64,000 bases of DNA, taken from Nipponacmea schrenckii (lineage: Eukaryota > Mollusca > Gastropoda > Lottiidae). The stretch is from the NCBI GenBank assembly GCA_030562195.1, contig JAUJPP010000012.1, positions 16,864,001 through 16,928,000 of the forward strand, given 5' to 3'. Positions within the stretch are counted from its first letter, which is position 1. The number at the start of each line of letters is the position of its first letter. The translations under genes and the position numbers were made by a program. Shown in pieces: positions 44,199 through 54,345 of this stretch. The notes under the pieces were generated by a model. The model ran no database searches and was not told the DNA's origin. It was given only the letters and a program-made list of their open reading frames with translations.

Positions 44199-44511
44199 TT
44201 CTTTGATTGTTTTTTGCCCAGAAAAACGGTTTCAATCCCAGCTTGTTTTAGTAGTCGTTTTATCTTGTATGACGAGTTCCCATTAAATGGTATGCATACT
44301 ATAATTGGTGGCTTCTCTGGCTTGGTTTTTCCATTATTGGTTGATGATTTTCGTGCTTTGGCTATTGTCTGGTTAACTAGGTGCTCTGGATACTGGTTGA
44401 GTTTAGTGAAGACGTATTTGAGATGGTCAATTTCTTTCTCCAGTTTATCTTCACTGCAAATGTTTACTGCTCGTTTGGTAAGGGTGGTTATGATGCCTTT
44501 TTTTAGGGGTC

Positions 44512-46031
44512 AGACGGGGAAAAACTGGGACATTATTGCGACTAAGACTCTAAGTATGACTCTAATATGGACTGACCGACGGCTAAGTTTTAGGGAAAAA
44601 TTAATTGTCATTAATACGTATATTATTAGTCTGTCCGTGTACGTCTCTAGAATTGTTCCACCATCCAAGTCCGCGGTAAAACAGATAAACTCTGCGATAT
44701 TCAAATTTCTATGGAATAACAACTTTGAACTTATCAAACGTGACACTCTACATTTAAATCCTGAACAAGGTGGTCTTGGGATCCCCAATTTAGAACTTAA
44801 AATTTTGGCAATGCAATTACAACAGATATCCCAAGTCTTAATTGGCAATCAAAATCCGTGGGTGTCACTTTTCAAATATTGGCTCGGAATTTCTCTCAAA
44901 AACACTATTGACTTTAATTTGGCAGATATACATACCCTATATTATCCTTCAAAATTCATAACTCTTCTCAAAATTCAAAAAGAACACCATCTTAACCTTA
45001 GAAATTTGAATAAATGTAAACAAATCTATCAAGCTCTTCTTTCTACACGCACTGTTAAGTTAAAAACCGTTATTATGCACCCCTTTATAGATTTCAACCA
45101 AACTTGGAAAAATTTAGCCACGATAAACGACAGTAAATTGAAGGATTTTTTATTTCTATCTCTGCATGACGCGCTCCCCACTAAAAAAGTTTTATCAGCA
45201 CGTCTAGGGCACCTAATCACCACATGTAATTACTGTAAATATGGCACCGAAACTCTCGAGCACCTGTTTTTAACTTGTAAAGCGATAAGACCTTTTAGAC
45301 AATTTGTAAATACGTATGTAAATAACTTTCTCTGTACTACTGACTTTGCCATCTCTGAATCAACTCTCTTTCTTAATACCGATCCCAAATTCTTTCCTTT
45401 TCTTCTATACTTTCACTTTCACTCTCTGGTCTAATAAGAATCTCAATATCAAACTTCTAAATGATGAACTAATTTACCGATTTTGCAAAAATTTTAAACG
45501 TCTCTAACTTTCTTCTTTCTCTTTTCAGCAATATTAGGTAAGATCTCTTTATTTGGCATGTGTTTTTGCTCAACTACAGATAGTAGTTGATTATTGATTA
45601 TTTTTTATTTTCTTACCTAGTTTATTATTTGATTTGTGTTTTCTTATATCTACAGGTAGTAGATTGTTCTTTTTTCCTTATTTCATTTATTTTGTATTAT
45701 TGTGTTTTTATCTTTTTATATATGTACATATCATCTACAGAAAGTAGATTTAATTCTTATTATTCTTTTTTACAGCACTCAGTTTCAAAATTACCTTATT
45801 TTAATTTCAACCATTTTTCACTATGTAAACTATTTTTGGCTAATAAAAACTTTCCCTTTGGCTATAAATTATTAATATTTGGCAAAAATACTTTAGAAAA
45901 ATTTACTATTACCATATCTTGACAGAAAATTCAAATTTCAAAATTTTTAAACCCCTTTTTTTTAAAAATTCTGGCTATTGCACTTATACCATAAAATTCC
46001 GAACATAATGCGCACTTTTTCAACTTTTAAA

Positions 46032-46070
<39 letters not shown>

Positions 46071-46207
46071 TATTATTATTATTTTCTTTTTTCCTTACCC
46101 TTTGTATATATTTTTTTTATTATGTATATAACTACAAATAGTAGTTATACTTTTGTTATTTATTGTACATATGTTTTTTGTTAATAAAATAAATTGAGTT
46201 AAAAAAG
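44512..46207 (+). mobile_element. L1/Tx1-like LINE, 3' part of ORF2 and 3' UTR (LINE E)
   Basis: The + strand frame from about 44510 to 45434 reads LSMTLIWTDRRLSFREKLIV, NSAIFKFLWNN, LNPEQGGLGIPNLELK and the C-terminal CNYCKYGTETLEHLFLTC zinc-like motif, the post-reverse-transcriptase end of L1/Tx1-type ORF2. The 3' region has several TAGTAG/CTAC inverted words, a poly(T) run of about 36 at 46033-46069 and ends in AATAAAATAAATTGAGTT plus A. The copy is 5'-truncated and lies against the Penelope-like fragment, which is read on the other strand. Confidence 0.8.
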
Positions 46208-46511
46208 TACACAGTGATGAGGCATAAGCTTGGTTGAATCAGTCATAAAAATTGTTCTCATGTCATGTATATAGTGTTAGGCTTTTAATCACTGCACCCC
46301 TTCAGACTAACCGTACTAACACTATCTGACAATATGTTTTTAAAATAGGCTATTTGTATATAATAAATATTGTAAAAAAGTAAAAAAATTTGTTAGTGTG
46401 ACCAAAAATATTTTAATGTCAGGGGCCAAGCTTATGTTATTGCCTAGTAGAGTGCTACTGGTGCCTTGAACGGACTCTGAGTGTACAAAAAAAAAAAAAA
46501 AAAAAAAAAAA
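46208..46511. other. Unassigned stretch ending in a poly(A) run
   Basis: No gene is visible. A run of about 28 A at 46484-46512 lies immediately before the inverted Penelope-like terminal fragment and may be the tail of a short retro-inserted sequence. Confidence 0.45.
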
Positions 46512-46561
46512 AGTCGCTTAAATAAAGTTAGTAATTGTATCCATAAGAATTTGTTTTGTTG
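46512..46561 (+). repeat. Inverted copy of the Penelope-like terminal sequence
   Basis: GTCGCTTAAATAAAGTTAGT followed by AATTGTATCCATAAGAATTT and GTTTTGTTG is the reverse complement of 43669-43718. It starts at the GTC where the hammerhead-like motif at 43704-43745 would be cleaved. It could be the inverted 5' terminal fragment of the same Penelope-like insertion. Confidence 0.8.
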
Positions 46562-47626
46562 AAGATAGCAGTGGATTGCTTGAGTAAATTTGTGACAGTT
46601 TGAGATGTCCAGCAGTTTGAAATGTCCAATGGCACATGCGCACTAGTCGCGAACATTTCAAACTGTTGCCGACACAGTTTGAGATGTCCGGGCGTGTTAG
46701 GATGTCCATTTTGGAAAGACATATTATTTTAAACAAATAAGCATAAAAAAATTAGGCGACCTAGGCCTTGTCCGAGTTGTCTTTGGTCCGAGTTGTCATG
46801 ATTCCGATTAGGTATCGTATAACGGCCGAGCTCACAAAATAAAAATAAACCGTTTGTTTGAAGTCAAGCATCGACATCAATAATGGCGTCTTTGTGAGTT
46901 GCCAAAATTATGGAAGATTTGAAAGCATTTTGCTACTTAAAGGGAAATAGATTAAATTTTCAGAGACTAACACCTACCAGCGGTGCCAACTTCTATAAAT
47001 GACGCTCAGTCAGTGTCAGTAGTCTAGGCCTACTAATGTAGTAGGCTACTAACTGTGTAGGCCTACACACGGGGAACTAGGCCTAAAAATAGTAGATTAG
47101 AAGAAAGAAGAAGACATGATGTTCCTTACAACTAGATCTAAAAGCATTGGTGAAAAAATTAGTATATTGTACCTTTTTTGCTGGGTAAATATTTACTCTT
47201 TGACCTTAGACCTAGCGAAGAACAGTTCAAGTAGTGATGCATGTTTCAGTTTCATTTCCAATCCAGCCCCAATAGTTATGGCTCACAAAATAACACACAC
47301 AGTTCACAACCAATTTGTATCTCTACTATTTGTGAAAGGGTTTGTAATTTCAAGGAAATCTTTTATTTATTAGGCCATTTTGAAATCTTCAAGACTGTTT
47401 AATAGGCCTTACTGTTGTTAGCCCATAATACTCAGTATAGGCCTTAACTATCCAAAAATTAATGAAATAAAATAAAAATACTGTCTATTGTTCCAATCCA
47501 ATATCTCATGTCCATCTGATTTTAATATGTGATTTGAATAAAAAAAATATTAAAAATTGATTCATTGTTGTATAAATATAGCCTAGCTTGAAATATTTAT
47601 TTTTTTACTTCTGTAGGCCTAATTGA
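46562..47626. other. Non-coding stretch upstream of F1 ORF1
   Basis: The word CAGTTTGAGATGTCC or CAGTTTGAAATGTCC occurs three times between 46597 and 46690, with an inverted ACATTTCAAACTG at about 46655. TAGGCCTA-type words cluster at 47030-47090. A short ATGGCGTCTTTGTGAG at about 46883 looks like a start codon close to a splice donor, and a TTTTTTACTTCTGTAG acceptor-like stretch lies at about 47600-47615. It may hold the F1 promoter or leader; none of this is proven. Confidence 0.45.
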
Positions 47627-48520
47627 TCAGCAAATGATTCGTCTAGTATTAATCAATTTCTTGATACCATTCTGAACGATGAAGATTCTTTGAAAACCTT
47701 CCTTGGCGAAATCCTGAAACGCGAGGTATTAAGGACGCCTCTTGCAGAAGCTCTAAAGTCGGAATTCTCCCGAGATTTAATCAATATGCTGACAGACCAA
47801 GAAAAACGCATTGACGACCTCGAGCAGTACTCCCGAAGAACCTGCTTGAAAATCAGTGGGACCAAAATCAATCAATCAGGTGAAACTACTGACGATATCG
47901 TCCTCGACATTATAAACAATAAAGTGCTAAATCGCGATGACCCCAGGATTACTCTAAGGGACATAGGTCGCACTCATAGGGTTGGTCCTACAACATCTGA
48001 TGGATGTCGCGACATAATCATTAGGTTTATCAGCTACAGAGACAGTGCTCTGGTGTACGGCAGGAAAAAGAATTTAAAAGCTCAGCACTCTAAAGGCAAT
48101 CGCATCTTCATAAACGAAGCCCTCACCAGAAGACGTGCACACCTGTACAAGCAAGCAAGAGACCTACTAAAGAGAAAATTAATTAAAAACTGTTGGACGT
48201 TTGATGGTAATATTTTTATTAGACCATTATCTGACGACAAGAATATTAAAGTCATAGACGAAAAGGCTCTTGAAGTGTTCGGAGAAACGGTACCTACAAG
48301 ACTATCAAGTCGAGCTCTTCGTGACGTGTCTGATACGATTAGGAAATCCCTAGAAGATGCTACTGCTAAGACAGTAGATGCCGGTTCTAGTCAAGTTCTG
48401 TCCACGGATATTCAAAATGATGTACCAAATTCGAATCTAAAGCAACATCAACTAACAGCTTTCCTTACCTCTACACCTCGTCAAAAAAATGAATCGAACC
48501 ACAATGTTCTGAACTTTTAA
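47627..48520 (+). CDS. F1 ORF1 nucleic-acid-binding protein
   Basis: The frame is open from 47627 with no in-frame ATG before about 47786 (MLTDQEKRIDDLEQYSRR). The protein has an N-terminal helical stretch, then EKRIDDLEQYSRRTCLKISG, the coiled-coil to RNA-binding junction typical of LINE ORF1 proteins (transposase-22-like). A basic segment (RRRAHLYKQARDLLKRKLIK) and an Asn/Gln-rich tail that ends FLTSTPRQKN follow. Such proteins bind the element RNA as trimers. The missing start suggests a small loss, a non-ATG start or a spliced first exon. Confidence 0.78.
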   Translation, partial: SANDSSSINQFLDTILNDEDSLKTFLGEILKREVLRTPLAEALKSEFSRDLINMLTDQEKRIDDLEQYSRRTCLKISGTKINQSGETTDDIVLDIINNKVLNRDDPRITLRDIGRTHRVGPTTSDGCRDIIIRFISYRDSALVYGRKKNLKAQHSKGNRIFINEALTRRRAHLYKQARDLLKRKLIKNCWTFDGNIFIRPLSDDKNIKVIDEKALEVFGETVPTRLSSRALRDVSDTIRKSLEDATAKTVDAGSSQVLSTDIQNDVPNSNLKQHQLTAFLTSTPRQKNESNHNVLNF

Positions 48521-48603
48521 TCTGATCGTAAGAGAGACAGTCAATATGTCAATCTGTGTACTGATTATAACAAGAAGATGACCTTCTATATATGTTGTGA
48601 TAA

Positions 48604-50815
48604 CTGCTTTAATATATAGGTCAGTAGTTTACATTATTATTTATATTAGTCTACTATATCTGATATGATATCTGTTTAATTATATAGGCCAGTAGTTTAC
48701 ATTAGATTATTAACAATAGTCTACTACATCTGATATGATATCCGTTTAATTATATAGGTCAGTAGTTTAAATTAGATTATTAACAATAGTCTACTATTTC
48801 TGATGATATCTGTTTAATTATATAGGTCAGTAGCTTACATTAGACTGTTTACAATAGTCTACTACATCTGATATGATTTCTGTTTAATTTTATAGTTCAG
48901 TAGTTTACATCAGATTATTAACAATATTCTACTATATCTGATATGATATCTGTTTGATTATATAGCTCAGTAGTTTACATTAAATTATTAACAATAGTCT
49001 ACTATATCTGATATGATATCTGTTTCATTATAGAAGTCAAAATATTACATGAAATTATTAACAATAGTCTTCTATATCTGATATGATATCTGTTTAATTA
49101 TATAGGTCAGTAGTTTACATTAAATTATTAACAATAGTCTACTATATCTGATATGATATCTGTTTGATTATATAGGTCAGTAGTTTACATTAGATTATTA
49201 ACAATAGTCGTCTATATCTGATATGATATCTGTTTAAGTATATAGGTCAGTAGGTTACATTAGATTATTAACAATAGTCTACTATATCTGATATGATATC
49301 TGTTTAATTGTATAGGCCAGTAGTTTACATTAGACTATTAACAATAGTCTACTATAGCTGATATGATATCTGTTTGATTATATAGGTCAGTGGTTTACAT
49401 TAGATCATTAACAACAACAATAATCTACTATATCTGATATGATAACGGTTAATTATATAGGATAGCAGTTTACATTAGATTATTAACAATAGTCTACTAT
49501 ATCTGATATGATATCTGTTTAATTATAGAAGTCAAAATATTACATGAAATTATGAACAATAGTCTACTATATCTAATATGATATTTGTTTAATAATATAG
49601 GTCAGTAGTTTACATTAGATTATTAACAATAGTCTACTATATCTGATATGATATCTGTTTAATTATAAAAGTAAAAATATTACATGAAATTATTAACAAT
49701 AGTCTACTATATTTGATATGATAACGGTTAATTATATAGGATAGCAGTTTACATTAGATTATTAACAATAGTCTACTATATCTGATATGATATCTGTTTA
49801 ATTATATAGGATAGCAGTTTACATTCGATTATTAACAAAAGTCTACTATATCGGATATGATATCTGTTTGATTATATAGGTCAGTAGTTTACATTAGACT
49901 ATTAACAATAGCCTACTATATCTGATATGATATCTGTTTAATTATATAGGTCAGTAGTTTACATTAGATTATTAACAATAGTCTACTATATATGATATGA
50001 TAAATGTTAATTATAGAAGTAAAAATTTTACATTAGATTATTAACAATAGTCTACTATATCTGATATGATATCTGTTTGATTATATAGGTCAGTAGTTTA
50101 CATTAGACTATTAACAATAGTCTACTATATCTGATATGAGGGCAGTAGTTTACATTAGATTATTAACAATAGTCTACTATATCTGATATGATTTCTGTTT
50201 AATTATATAGGTCAGTAGTTTACATTAGATTATTAACAATAGTCTACTATATCTGATATGATAACCGTTTAATTATATAGGTCAGTAGTTTAAATTAGAT
50301 TATTAACAATAGTCTACTATATCTGATATGATACCTGTTTAATTATATAGGTCAGTAGCTTACATTAGACTGTTTGCAATAGTCTACTACATCTGATATG
50401 ATAACCGTTTAATTATATAGGTCAGTAGTTTACATTAGATTATTAACAATAGTCTACTATATCAGATATGATATCTGTTTAATTACATAGGTCAGTAGTT
50501 TACATTAGATTATTAACAATAGTCTACGATATCTGATATGATTTCTGTTTAATTCTATAGGTCAGTAGTTTACATTAGATTATTAACGATAGTCTATTGT
50601 ATCTGATATGATAACGGTTTAATTATATAGGTCAGTAGTTTACATTAGATTATTAACAATAGTCTACGATATCTGATATGATATCTGTTTAATTATATAG
50701 GTCAGTAGTTTACATTAGATTATTAACAATAGTCTACTATATCTGATATGATATCTGTTTAATTATATAGGTCAGTAGTTTACATTAGATTATTAACAAT
50801 AGTCTACTATATCTG
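48604..50815 (+). repeat. 70-bp tandem array between ORF1 and ORF2 of F1
   Basis: About 31-32 units of close to 70 bases follow head to tail. Each reads roughly TCAGTAGTTTACATTAGATT, ATTAACAATAGTCTACTATA, TCTGATATGATATCTGTTTA and ATTATATAGG. Most units are highly alike; a variant with AAGTCAAAATATTACATGAA replaces part of the unit at about 49035, 49525 and 49670, and one unit at about 50138 is shortened. Each unit can pair AGTAG with CTACT and TCAG with CTGA. The same monomers precede ORF2 in the copy at 20655-24073. Confidence 0.97.
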
Positions 50816-50899
50816 TTTATAAGTATTTTTTATATACACGATGATGTTACTTTCTCCAATCTCAATTCACAATTTGCTCCCAGACGTCACATTTAGTGA

Positions 50900-53800
50900 T
50901 TTGTTATTGCTCATCACAAGTATGAGTACAATTTTAATGTGTATATATGTTATGCTCTTTTGTTAATATTGTCATATCGCTTCGCTACATTTGCACCACA
51001 TTATCATGTTCTAAATCTCATTTTATGCGGTGACGTACATCCAAACCCAGGACCCCCAAACTATGTATCAATCGTGCATCTGAATGTAAGGAGTCTCACG
51101 AAAACTGTCCGCAACAATTGCACTGCCTTAGATCTGATAACTTCTGAATATTCCGAAAACTTTGATTTTATCCTGATAACTGAGACATGGCTTGACACAA
51201 ATTTATCTTCCGACACCCTTGCTATCTCCAACTTTCATGCACCACTACGGAAGGACAGACAAGACGGGTATGGCGGGGTTGCTCTGTATATTCGAAACAA
51301 TTTCTTCTTTAAACGGAGATTTGATCTTGAGATTGACAATATTGAGTGCATTTGGATTGAAACCATTATAAACAAGACTTATTTTTTGATTGGAACATTC
51401 TATCGACCTCCTCAATCCACTGCAGAAACAAATAAATCAATTTTCGAATCTTTTACTTTGGCTGCTGCTTCTGATATCAACAATATCTTTATCTTTGGCG
51501 ATTTTAACATCGATTTTCTCACTAAAACTAACTCCTTTATACATGATGCAATCCAAATCTATGATCTTAATCTTCTTATTAGAACACCAACTCGGTATAA
51601 TCAAAAGGGATCTGGCACTCTCATTGATCTAATTCTTTCCAACTGTGACCAATATGTAGAAAAGTCAGGCTGTTTGACGCACTCAGAAATGACATTAGGA
51701 TGGGAGACCACTAGAGACGAATCTAACATTGACGCCTCAACTATTTCCTTCACATCAGATTTAATAAGGATAGCCAAAAAGAACATACCAAATAAGACAG
51801 TTACAATTCGGCCACGTGACCACCCATGGATGAACAACTCGATTAGGAAATTAGGAAGAAAGAAAAATAAGGTCCATAAAAAAGCTACCAGATCGAATTC
51901 TGATGAAGACTGGCAAAATTTCAGGAAAATAAGAAATTCATATATCAAACTTATTCGAAAATGTAAGAGTGAACACTTTGAAAATTTAGATAATAACATC
52001 AATGAGAAAAATAACTTTGGCAAAAAGAGCTGGTGGCAACTTGTTAACTCTTATGTGAGGAAAACACAAAATTCAAAGGTGGACCTTCCTCCCCTTGTCA
52101 ATAACGGTGTCCCATGCTTTACTCCGAAAGACAAAGCTAACTGTTTAAATGACTTCTTCATTAACCAATCACAATTAGACAGCACCGGAGCACCATTTCC
52201 TCCTCTCGAACAAAACGCACACTCACTCCGGCACATTGTACTAACCCCTCAAGAAGTTAAAGAAACTATCTCAAATCTTGATACATCAAAAGCAAACGGT
52301 CCTGACCAAATCAGTGGAAAACTTCTCGCTTCAATCTGTTCTGATATATCCCTTCCTATGTGTAACCTTTTCAATTTGAGTCTTTCGTTAAAACAAGTAC
52401 CCTTCATTTGGAAATCAGCTAACATTACTGCAATACTTAAAAAGGGCGATCCATCTAATTGCACTAACTACAGACCAGTGTCACTTTTAAGTATTGTAGT
52501 AAAAGTCTTTGAAAAATGCATCTACAAACATGTCTTTGACTTCTTGCAGGAACACTCAGCTATTACTAACCTACAAAGCGGATTTTTACACGGTCACTCA
52601 ACTGTCTATCAACTAATAGATCTCACACACTTCTTCTGTCAAGCCATCGACCAGCAAAAATATACAAGGGCAGTAATCTGCGACATCAGTAAGGCTTTTG
52701 ACAGAGTCTGGTATGCTGGACTCTGTCACAAGCTTGGGGCGGTTGGGATCAGAGGAGACCTCCAGGAGTGGTTTCAAAATTATCTAGCAAATAGACAGCG
52801 ATGTGTCGTAGTTAATGGGTCTCTTTGAGCTCAAGACGGTCCCAGCTGGTGTACCGCAGGGTTCTGTCCTTGGACCTCTCTTATTTCTTATTTATATCAA
52901 CGACATTGTCAATAATATAGAATCAAACATACGCCTTTTTGCTGACGACACGTCATTGTACCTCAAAGTTGATGACCCGAATGCATCAGCAGCCACACTG
53001 AATCGTGACCTCGAGACAATAAACAACTGGGCCAGGGCATGGCTAGTGACCTTTAACCCGCTGAAAACTGAATCACTCGCACTCCATACTAAGCAAAACC
53101 CATTTTTACCCACACTGAATTTAAGCAATACACCGATTCAAGAAGTTCTCTACCACATACACTTGGGCCTAACATTTCAAAGAAACTGTAAATGGGATTT
53201 TCATATAGGGGAATATTTTATCAAAAACTGGTAGGATGATCAAAAGTCTTAAATATCGTCTTAATAGGAAATCATTGCAAACTATCTATACATCTTTCAT
53301 TCTTCCGCATTTTGACTACTGTGACATAATATGGGATGGTTGCACCAAGGAACTAACAACTGCATTAGAAAAACTCCAGTTAGACGCACTCAGGACTATA
53401 TGCGGGGCTGTAAAGGGAACAAGTCATGCCCTCCTTTATAACGAAACTGGCTTTATCACACTACAAAAGAGACGGAGAAGGCATAAACTAATTATGATCT
53501 TTAAAATACTCAATAATCTCACTCCAAACTTTCTTTCAGATCTCATACCTACCAGAAACAACCCGTACAATCTTATAAATAACCAACACATACCTCTGTA
53601 TCACTGTCGAACCGACATATTTTACAATTCTTTTATACCATCAGCAATTAGAGAATGGAATATGCTGCAAAACAATCAAAAATTTCAACTATCTATCTCA
53701 GCCTTTAAACTATCACTCAAAATTAATGACACCCAACCACCGGATATTTATTGGAACTTTGGAACTAGAAAACATCAAATTACACATTGCCGACTCCGTC

Positions 53801-54066
53801 TTTCTTGTAGCGATCTCAATGGTCACAGATTCCTAAGACATATTGCAGACAATCCTGCTTGTATTTGTGGTCATAATTTTGAGGATGCTGAACATTTTCT
53901 ACTTAACTGTCCCTTACATTCGGATGCACGGAAGCAATCTATCAACCTTTTACCTGATGACCTTTTAACTCTCCATAACTTACTATACGGAACTAATAAC
54001 CCTCTCGAATCGGTAAATATCTTTGACAAAGTTCATAAATTTCTTTCATTCTCTATAAGACTTTAA
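50900..54066 (+). pseudogene. F1 ORF2: 2A-like N-terminus, endonuclease and reverse transcriptase
   Basis: The frame is open from 50900 and has a hydrophobic stretch, then LILCGDVHPNPGP with the 2A-like motif at 51029-51055. Endonuclease blocks HLNVRSL, LITETWLDTN, GTFYRPPQS and IFGDFNIDFL follow; the SDH block is deleted after VEKSGCLTHS. Reverse transcriptase blocks include [42 protein letters not shown] and LFADDTSLYL at about 52935-52964. The C-terminus has CICGHNFEDAEHFLLNC. Small deletions shift the frame at about 52818 and at about 53220. Otherwise the gene is well kept, so it is a recently dead or nearly active copy. Confidence 0.88.
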
Positions 54067-54280
54067 AACGCTTTTTAACTTTCTTTCTCACTCTATCATT
54101 ATCCGTCTTTCTCACTTTATTATTATCACCATTACTTGTATATTCATTATTATCGCAATTTTATTACTCACGTGCATCTGTAGCGAAGTGTGTATATTTG
54201 TATATATGTTTTGTTTAAATGTTTGTTAACATATAATAATGTAAAAATATGTATATTTTAATTGGGAGAGGAGGTCTCAT

Positions 54281-54345
54281 AGGCGTAAGCCTGTTCTCCA
54301 ATCCTTTTCTTATGAATAAAATATTGTTTACAAAAAAAAAATTTC
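54281..54345 (+). promoter_or_regulatory. F1 3'-end hairpin and tail
   Basis: AGGCGTAAGCCT at 54281-54292 forms a perfect 4-bp stem closed by GTAA, a GNRA-type loop. It is followed by GTTCTCCAATCC, a TTTT run, AATAAAATATTGTTTAC and an A run. The second F1 copy has the same block at 29150-29212. The CR1-like LINE at 38754-41983 has a similar but weaker AGGCGTACCCT at 41929-41939. Confidence 0.7.

Larger units (their letters stand above)
43620..44511 (-). mobile_element. Penelope-like element fragment with GIY-YIG domain
   Basis: The minus-strand frame reads, from 44500, RAVNICSEDKLEKEIDHLKY and VFTKLNQYPEHLVNQTIAKA (end of the reverse transcriptase region). It then gives VYQVFCSCGESYIGETKR, KRIKEHQ and a C-terminal part to 43833. 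Downstream (43745-43669) lies terminal sequence with a hammerhead-like motif. Upstream reverse transcriptase is missing: a + strand LINE fragment joins at about 44512. A partial inverted copy of the end sequence at 46512-46561 fits the inverted terminal fragments known for Penelope-like elements. Confidence 0.85.
47627..54345 (+). mobile_element. F1 LINE (CR1/L2-like), nearly complete copy with an internal tandem array
   Basis: ORF1 (47627-48520), a 70-bp tandem array (48604-50815), ORF2 with endonuclease and reverse transcriptase (50900-54066) and a 3' untranslated region with a conserved hairpin and A-rich tail (54067-54345) lie in order on the + strand. A second truncated copy at 20650-29212 shows the same monomers joined to the same ORF2, so the array is a regular part of the family. 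The 5' end is not defined. ORF2 has two small frame disruptions. Confidence 0.82.

Noticed and set aside
44133..45434. A 433-codon open frame on the + strand as one gene
   Set aside because: The first 125 codons are antisense to the Penelope-like GIY-YIG region, and the rest is LINE E ORF2. It is an accidental fusion at an element junction.
45978..46184. ORF with a poly-Phe run
   Set aside because: It crosses the poly(T) and AT-rich 3' region of LINE E.
48604..50815. CRISPR-like array
   Set aside because: The whole 70-bp unit repeats with no variable spacers, the context is an animal retrotransposon, and the same units precede ORF2 in another F1 copy.
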